A stretch of DNA of 64,000 nt, taken from NCBI GenBank assembly GCA_037478835.1, contig JBBFLV010000001.1, positions 417,900 through 481,899 of the forward strand, read 5' to 3'. A model generated the notes under the pieces. That model did not search any database. It worked only from the letters and a program-made list of their open reading frames with translations, and was not told where the DNA came from. The translations under genes were made by a program, and so were the position numbers. Shown piece after piece: positions 59,534-64,000 of this stretch. Every line of letters begins with the position of its first letter. Positions within the stretch are counted from its first letter, which is position 1. The stretch comes from 630D-37 sp037478835. GTDB taxonomy: Bacteria; Chloroflexota; Anaerolineae; Anaerolineales; Villigracilaceae.

Positions 59534-60760
59534 ATGAATTTTGGACAGGCGATCCTGGAAGCATTGGAAAGTCTGCTGGCGAATAAATTGCGTTCAGGGC
59601 TGACGACCTTGGGCATTATCATCGGTGTGGCGGCAGTGATCGCCATGCTGGCCGTGGGAACAGGGGCACAGGATACGATCGTCGGCTCGATCAGCGGCAT
59701 TGGCACAAACTTACTGTTTGTATTCTCCGGCAATACTCAAGTGGATGTGCGTAACCCGAAACCGCTGACCATCGAAGACGCGGCGGCCTTGGCCGATCCG
59801 TTCAGCGCACCGGATGTGGAACGGGTGGCGGCGATCGTCCAAGGACAGGTGAGTGTCAGCGCGGCCGGGGAAAACGTCTTGACGCGGCTGAACGGGGTCA
59901 CGCCGGATTATTTTTTGGTGCGAAACTATCGTGTAACCGAAGGGCAAACGATTACTGAAGAGCATATGCTTGGCCGTGCTTCGGTTGTTCTGCTGGGGCC
60001 GGAAGTGGCACAAAAATTATTCGGCCGCACAGAAGGTTTGATCGGGGCAACGGTGCGTATCGATGGGCAGCCGTTCCGGGTGATCGGTGTGCTGGAAAGT
60101 AAAGGCGGTTCGGCTTTCGGCAGCCAGGATGATGCCGTTATGGTTCCGCTCACGACGGCCCAAGTACGCCTACTCTCGCGTAAACAGAATCGTGTGGATC
60201 TAATTTATGTGCAGGCGGTAAGCTCGGATCGGGTATCAGCCGCCGCCGATCAGGTAGCGGCCATTCTACGACAACGTCATCGCACGGCCATCGGTGCCGA
60301 TGATTTCACCATTTTCACCCAACAGGATTTTCTTTCCACGGCTCAGACGATAACCGGTGTGCTCACCATTTTCCTGGGCGGTATTGCGGCGATCTCACTT
60401 CTGGTGGGAGGGATCGGCATCATGAACATCATGCTCGTCTCGGTAACCGAACGGACCCGTGAGATCGGCCTGCGCAAGGCGCTGGGTGCGCGCAAGCGCG
60501 ATATTCTCATCCAGTTCCTGACCGAATCATCCCTGCTCAGTGTGATCGGTGGTCTGATCGGCATTTTGCTGGGATGGTTGATTTCGTTTGCCGTTGGGCG
60601 GATCGCGGCGGCTTCGGGAACGGACCTGAATCCACGCGTGGGGTTAGATGCGGTGCTTCTTGCGACGCTTTTCTCGGCGGCAGTAGGGCTTTTCTTCGGT
60701 ATTTACCCGGCTAACCGAGCGGCCAATCTGGAGCCGGTGGAGGCGTTGCGCTATGAGTGA
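59534..60760 (+). CDS. ABC transporter permease, MacB/FtsX type
   Basis: A 408-residue membrane protein with the MacB plan: one helix near the N-terminus (GLTTLGIIIGVAAVIAMLAV), a large extracytoplasmic domain (residues about 50-275), then three helices ending in RAANLEPVEALRYE. SVTERTREIGLRKALGARKRDI is the cytoplasmic FtsX signature. It completes an adaptor-adaptor-ATPase-permease operon. It does not match LolC-E in having a lipoprotein-specific hook, so the substrate is unknown. Its stop codon overlaps the convergent glycosyltransferase gene by ten bases. Confidence 0.9.
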   Translation: MNFGQAILEALESLLANKLRSGLTTLGIIIGVAAVIAMLAVGTGAQDTIVGSISGIGTNLLFVFSGNTQVDVRNPKPLTIEDAAALADPFSAPDVERVAAIVQGQVSVSAAGENVLTRLNGVTPDYFLVRNYRVTEGQTITEEHMLGRASVVLLGPEVAQKLFGRTEGLIGATVRIDGQPFRVIGVLESKGGSAFGSQDDAVMVPLTTAQVRLLSRKQNRVDLIYVQAVSSDRVSAAADQVAAILRQRHRTAIGADDFTIFTQQDFLSTAQTITGVLTIFLGGIAAISLLVGGIGIMNIMLVSVTERTREIGLRKALGARKRDILIQFLTESSLLSVIGGLIGILLGWLISFAVGRIAAASGTDLNPRVGLDAVLLATLFSAAVGLFFGIYPANRAANLEPVEALRYE

Positions 60761-61473
60761 GGGCGAATATCGCGGTAGGCCCATTTTACCTGCCAGACGC
60801 GTAGCGCCGCCTCCAGCTGGATGCGCAAGGACATTTTCGATTTCCCCCATTTGCGATCGGCGAAATAAATAGGCACCTCTTTGAAAGAATAACCTAGAAG
60901 GTAGGCAAGATAGGCCATCTCTACCAGAAATACATAGCCATTGGCTTGAATGTGCTCTAGGGGCATTCCCTGGAGCGCTTCGCGTTTCCACAGGCGATAG
61001 CCGGTGGTTACATCATGGAGCGGCAGGCCGAGGATGGTGCGGGCATAAAAGTTTCCGAAACGCGAAAGCCCTTTTCGCCAGATCGGCCAACGTCGATCCA
61101 CCGAGCCGCCGCGCACGTAGCGGGAGCCGATAACCACGTCAAAGGTCCGCAGCTGTGCCGCCATTTCGGGCAGAACGTTTGGATCGTGTGAGAGATCGGC
61201 ATCCATCTGGGCAATGGCATCGATATCCCAGGTCAGGACCTCGCGAAAACCGCTTAGATAAGCCGAACGCAACCCCTGTTTTCCGGGGCGGTGCAGGACC
61301 CGGAGCTTAGGATAGCGCGTCGAGAGTGTTTCGGCGATTTGGCCGCTTCCATCCGGGCTGTTATCGTCTACAATCAAGACCGAAAGGTCGAGCGGGAGTG
61401 AAAATAAAGCGGAGATTAACCCAGGCAGGTTCTCCGCTTCGTTATAGGTGGGAATAACAGCGGCAATGCGCAT
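60751..61473 (-). CDS. Polyprenol-phosphate mannosyltransferase-like GT2 protein
   Basis: A 240-residue family 2 glycosyltransferase. IAAVIPTYNEAENLPGLISA, VLIVDDNSPDGSGQIAE, AIAQMDADLSHDPNVLPEM (DxD site) and GSRYVRGGSVDRRWPIWRKG match polyprenol-monophosphomannose synthases (DPM1-like), which transfer mannose from GDP-mannose to polyprenol phosphate. No membrane anchor follows the domain, so it would be a peripheral single-domain enzyme. It lies three bases after a response regulator gene on the minus strand but is unlikely to be functionally bound to it. Confidence 0.88.
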   Translation of the reverse strand: MRIAAVIPTYNEAENLPGLISALFSLPLDLSVLIVDDNSPDGSGQIAETLSTRYPKLRVLHRPGKQGLRSAYLSGFREVLTWDIDAIAQMDADLSHDPNVLPEMAAQLRTFDVVIGSRYVRGGSVDRRWPIWRKGLSRFGNFYARTILGLPLHDVTTGYRLWKREALQGMPLEHIQANGYVFLVEMAYLAYLLGYSFKEVPIYFADRKWGKSKMSLRIQLEAALRVWQVKWAYRDIRPHS

Positions 61474-61476
61474 GAA

Positions 61477-62331
61477 TTATTGTTTCAGACGCAAAAGGTC
61501 CTTTTTCAGATCGTCGATATCGCGGTATTGACCGTGGAGAGTGGGGATGAAGGCGATTTTTACCGCTAGACGGTTGGGGTGATGCGCCATGGTCTCCCGA
61601 TCTTTGATCGGGTAGAAGAAATCCAGCGATTGCTCCAGGCGCGGGCGGATCAGGTTTCTCAAGGCATCGGCGCGCGCGGTCGAAGTAACGATGATGAAAT
61701 CGGTGGGGCTGATGTGGCCGAGGAAATCATCGGTGGTGCCCACTTCACGCAGGGCGTTGGTTAGCATCAGGCTCACAGCGCGTAATACATCATCAGCGGC
61801 AACGAATCCGTAGGCTTCACGGAAAAGAGCCAAGTTTTCCAGGGAGATCAAGAGCACCGACCAGTTTGGATTGTTGAGCACTTCTTTGAGACGCTCGTCC
61901 ACCAAGGCGCCTTCCGGCAATCCGCTGACCGGATTGCTCAGGGAGCCTTGCGACATGCGCTTCAGTGCATTGCGCACACGCAGGCGTAGTTCCTGAACGT
62001 CGAAGGGTTTGGTGATGTAGTCATCCGCGCCGAGGGAGAGCCCTTGAATGCGATCGGTGCGTTCGCGTTTTTCGGTGAGGAAGATGATCGGGACGTTGCG
62101 GGTACGGCGGTCTTCGCGTAAACGACGAGCGACCTCGAAACCGTCAATATCCGGCAGGCGAATATCCAAGATCACCAGATCCGGATGGAAAGATAGGCAA
62201 GCGCGCACCCCATCTTCGCCCCAGTTTACCGTTTGTACTTCGTATCCCTGGACGCGGAAATAGGCATTGAGCATTTCGGCAACATCCAGGTCATCTTCCA
62301 CGATCAGGATTCGCTGCTTTGCCTCGGCCAT
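61477..62331 (-). CDS. Response regulator with degenerate GGDEF-like domain
   Basis: A 284-residue protein: receiver (LIVEDDLDVAEML, LVILDIRLPDIDG, DYITKPFDVQEL) and a C-terminal domain with a diguanylate-cyclase-like fold. Where GGDEF is expected it has SPTDF (GHISPTDFIIV), so the catalytic motif is lost and it may bind rather than make a nucleotide. ATG 62331 is preferred to 62385 since the receiver starts eight residues on. It is the last gene of an operon with V4R and roadblock genes. Confidence 0.85.
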   Translation of the reverse strand: MAEAKQRILIVEDDLDVAEMLNAYFRVQGYEVQTVNWGEDGVRACLSFHPDLVILDIRLPDIDGFEVARRLREDRRTRNVPIIFLTEKRERTDRIQGLSLGADDYITKPFDVQELRLRVRNALKRMSQGSLSNPVSGLPEGALVDERLKEVLNNPNWSVLLISLENLALFREAYGFVAADDVLRAVSLMLTNALREVGTTDDFLGHISPTDFIIVTSTARADALRNLIRPRLEQSLDFFYPIKDRETMAHHPNRLAVKIAFIPTLHGQYRDIDDLKKDLLRLKQ

Positions 62332-62350
62332 CGTGCCTCCATAAACTATA

Positions 62351-62986
62351 CTATCCGATGGGTTCTTTCTGGACGACGAATTCACAGACCGGATCGCCCA
62401 CGGCCACGCATTTTGATTCGTTCACACGGAATTCATGCCCACCGGAGACCCATTTCAGGCCTTCCTGTAACAGCCCAACGGCGATGAAGCAGACCGGGTG
62501 ATCGGCGCCGTGGCGCCCCCAGCAGACCGGGCACTTGTGGATGGTATAGATAAATTCGGTTTCGCGTTCTTCGACGGTGGTTTCCTGATCGCTGAGCTGG
62601 GAGAAGATCTTGGCCATGGCTGGCAGGCCGATACGTAGCTTGGCCTGGAGTGGGAGAACGACGAATGCCAAGTCGGCAACACCGGCCAAGGCGCCGAAGT
62701 TCTTGAGCGCATCAGAAAAGGTAGCACGTCCGGCGCGTAGGGCGAGGCCGCGACCGCCGCGCGGACCATACATTTCTTCCAGAGCAACACCGATGGCTGA
62801 GAGCTCGGCAAAATCGAAACCTTTTTCCAGGTTATCGGGAGGGTAGTTATCAATGTAGTGGCTCAGACCGGCCAGGTTCAGGATGGCGTTCAGACCGTTG
62901 CGTCCCATCACTTCTTCGAGGGACTTAAGCGTGATCAGGCCAAACTTATTGGGGTAGTATAGACCGCTTTTTTGGATGGGGCTCAT
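62351..62986 (-). CDS. V4R (4-vinyl reductase) domain protein
   Basis: A 211-residue protein with an N-terminal helical part and a V4R domain in the C-terminal half. The Cys-rich motif HKCPVCWGRHGADHPVCFIA and later SKCVAVGDPVCEFVV provide four to five cysteines typical of V4R domains, which bind small hydrophobic ligands or a metal. It sits between the roadblock and response-regulator genes with gaps of 10 and 19 bases. It presumably senses a signal for that cluster. Confidence 0.85.
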   Translation of the reverse strand: MSPIQKSGLYYPNKFGLITLKSLEEVMGRNGLNAILNLAGLSHYIDNYPPDNLEKGFDFAELSAIGVALEEMYGPRGGRGLALRAGRATFSDALKNFGALAGVADLAFVVLPLQAKLRIGLPAMAKIFSQLSDQETTVEERETEFIYTIHKCPVCWGRHGADHPVCFIAVGLLQEGLKWVSGGHEFRVNESKCVAVGDPVCEFVVQKEPIG

Positions 62987-62996
62987 AGTGACTCCC

Positions 62997-63368
62997 TTAG
63001 ATCAGTTTTGCCAGATCTTCTGCCGCCCGGCGCATATCCAGGAAGATCAAACCCAGCTTGGCCTGTTCACGTGCCAAAGCGGTCAGAACAGCATCCTGCC
63101 CAACCGACATTAAGACCACGTATCCCTTTTCTCCCTTGATGTAGACCTGTTCAAGGGAGCCGCGCCCGAGCTCCGAAGCGATGCGCTCACCGAGCGAAAG
63201 CATCGCCGCAGACATTGCCGAAACGCGATCCTCTTCAACCCCTTGGGGAAGAGCCGAGGCGATGCTCAAGCCATCTACGCTTACTACTGCCGAGGCTTCG
63301 ATATCAGGTGAAGAAGCCTGCAACTGGCGCAGGCGATCGACCATTTGTTGTGTGCGAGACTTTGTCAA
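62997..63368 (-). CDS. Roadblock/LC7 domain protein
   Basis: A 123-residue protein of the roadblock/LC7 family. VVSVDGLSIASALPQG and EDRVSAMSAAMLSLGERIA match the fold, which forms dimers and acts as a partner of small GTPases such as MglA in many bacteria. No MglA-type GTPase is in the window. It is the first gene of a small operon with V4R and receiver/GGDEF-like genes. A promoter with GTGCAA/ATTTTA (reverse -35/-10) lies upstream, about 70 bases away. Confidence 0.88.
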   Translation of the reverse strand: MTKSRTQQMVDRLRQLQASSPDIEASAVVSVDGLSIASALPQGVEEDRVSAMSAAMLSLGERIASELGRGSLEQVYIKGEKGYVVLMSVGQDAVLTALAREQAKLGLIFLDMRRAAEDLAKLI

Positions 63369-63435
63369 GGCGAACCTCCTAGACCGAGAGATAGTCAGGT
63401 CCCCCCTGAGGGGAGGAGCAATGCCAGGTGACTGA

Positions 63436-63464
63436 ATTTTACTCTATTATTCCAAAGTGTGCAA
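63436..63464 (-). promoter_or_regulatory. Promoter of the roadblock operon
   Basis: Read on the minus strand: TTGCAC (63464-63459), a 17-base spacer and TAAAAT (63441-63436). The leader of about 60 bases contains a small CCCCT/AGGGG hairpin. Confidence 0.6.
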
Positions 63465-63581
63465 AGAAAGGATCTGCTTGTTTCGGGTAAAGGGTTTTCA
63501 AAACAGTAAGAAATTCTTTTCTGTGGTAAGATTGAGCGGGCGCGAGCAGAATGGATTCACAAAAATTGCTTGCGAAAACCC

Positions 63582-63610
63582 TTGTCGTTCGTGCAAGGCT
63601 TTGGTATAAT
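63582..63610 (+). promoter_or_regulatory. Promoter of the tRNA-tuf operon
   Basis: TTGTCG (63582-63587), a 17-base spacer and TATAAT (63605-63610), about 24 bases upstream of tRNA-Thr. Confidence 0.8.
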
Positions 63611-63633
63611 CAGCGCGCCTTCAGTAGGGAGGT

Positions 63634-63709
63634 GCCGACGTAGCTCAACCGGCAGAGCAGCCGCCTTGTAAGTGGCAGGTTACGGGTTCGATTCCCGTCG
63701 TCGGCTCCA
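63634..63709 (+). tRNA. trnT: tRNA-Thr (TGT)
   Basis: Acceptor GCCGACG with CGTCGGC, D-arm GCTCAACCGGCAGAGC, anticodon stem GCCGC/GTGGC with loop CTTGTAA, T-arm ACGGGTTCGATTCCCGT. Anticodon TGT. Discriminator T and an encoded CCA at 63707-63709. Confidence 0.95.
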
Positions 63710-63740
63710 TACGAGGCAAGCACTTCACAATCTCATACCT

Positions 63741-63824
63741 GGGCGGTTAGCCAAGTGGCCAAAGGCGGCTGACTGTAAATCAGCTGGCGGAACGCCTTCG
63801 GAGGTTCGAATCCTTCACCGCCCA
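63741..63824 (+). tRNA. trnY: tRNA-Tyr (GTA)
   Basis: Class II cloverleaf with a long variable arm (TGGCGGAACGCCTTC). Acceptor GGGCGGT with ACCGCCC, anticodon stem CTGA/TCAG around CTGTAAA, T-arm GGAGGTTCGAATCCTTC. Anticodon GTA. Confidence 0.95.
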
Positions 63825-63835
63825 CCTTGCGAAAT

Positions 63836-63908
63836 GCCCTCATAGCTCAGGAGGTAGAGCACACCCTTGGTAAGGGTGGGGTCATGGGTTCAAATCCCAT
63901 TGGGGGCT
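63836..63908 (+). tRNA. trnT: tRNA-Thr (GGT)
   Basis: Acceptor GCCCTCA with TGGGGGC (one G-T pair and a C-G), D-arm GCTCAGGAGGTAGAGC, anticodon stem CACCC/GGGTG with loop TTGGTAA, T-arm ATGGGTTCAAATCCCAT. Anticodon GGT. It precedes tuf by 37 bases. Confidence 0.93.
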
Positions 63909-63945
63909 CTTTCGCGGTAATGTTCTTATACAAGGAGAAGGACAA

Positions 63946-64000
63946 ATGGCCAAGCAGAAATTTGAACGAACGAAGCCGCATCTGAACGTGGGGACGATGG
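63946..64000 (+). CDS. tuf: Elongation factor Tu, 5' end only
   Basis: The first 18 codons encode MAKQKFERTKPHLNVGTM, the characteristic EF-Tu start, after AAGGAGAAG. The rest is beyond the window. It follows three tRNA genes, as in the tRNA-tuf operons of many bacteria; read-through from the promoter at 63582 would express it together with the tRNAs. Confidence 0.95.
   Translation, partial: MAKQKFERTKPHLNVGTM

Overview
This window most likely comes from a member of the Chloroflexota, probably of the Anaerolineae/Caldilineae type. The evidence is circumstantial: many multi-GAF sensor proteins, an Aap-type amino-acid ABC transporter, a DUF3090/SCO1664 pair otherwise typical of actinobacteria, RtcB with archease, a roadblock/V4R/receiver cluster, and a tRNA-Thr/Tyr/Thr block leading into tuf. 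There is no 16S rRNA or other decisive marker. The base composition is moderately GC-rich and even, and I see no phage, insertion sequence or CRISPR array.

Layout. 1-5.5 kb: a truncated secreted protein and a subtilase with an LPVTG-type C-terminus, divergent from a fluoride-riboswitch-controlled fluC and DUF190 pair; then a capsule-type glycosyltransferase-like gene. 5.5-8.5 kb: an XdhD-like molybdenum hydroxylase whose N-terminal ferredoxin domain has lost all four cluster cysteines. 9.2-15.7 kb: a dnaX-ybaB-recR run continuing into a patatin-like lipase, a small membrane protein, an esterase, an rlmB-like methyltransferase and an ssnA-like amidohydrolase. 15.8-20.1 kb: a complete aapJQMP-like transporter operon with promoter and terminator. 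20.3-24.5 kb: a lipoprotein, the thioesterase/archease/rtcB set and a UPF0175/PIN toxin-antitoxin pair. 24.6-30.7 kb: on the minus strand, FakA/YloU, an orphan lipoyl acyltransferase, SCO1664/DUF3090, an inositol monophosphatase and a response regulator. 30.8-33.6 kb: a bactofilin-like membrane protein and an MFS transporter, convergent across a shared terminator. 33.9-34.1 kb: tRNA-Val and tRNA-Gly.

The most striking region is 34.2-54.4 kb, one co-directional signalling operon: two stand-alone receivers, five membrane GAF sensors with no kinase domain, a ParA-type ATPase, one large hybrid histidine kinase, and a final gene that fuses a threonine-synthase-like PLP enzyme to a receiver domain. 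All five sensors end in the same short module resembling the first half of a GAF domain, while the kinase begins with what resembles the second half of one. My inference is that the five sensors share the single kinase, possibly docking through this split domain, with ParA organising the cluster and the PLP enzyme as a phosphorylation-controlled output.

After it come an EamA transporter, tRNA-Met and tRNA-Asn with near-consensus promoters, a MacAB-type export operon with two tandem adaptors, a polyprenol-phosphate mannosyltransferase-like gene, a minus-strand roadblock/V4R/receiver-GGDEF operon, three tRNAs and the start of tuf. Four degenerate intergenic repeat families are scattered through the window and reach into the 3' ends of two lipoprotein genes.
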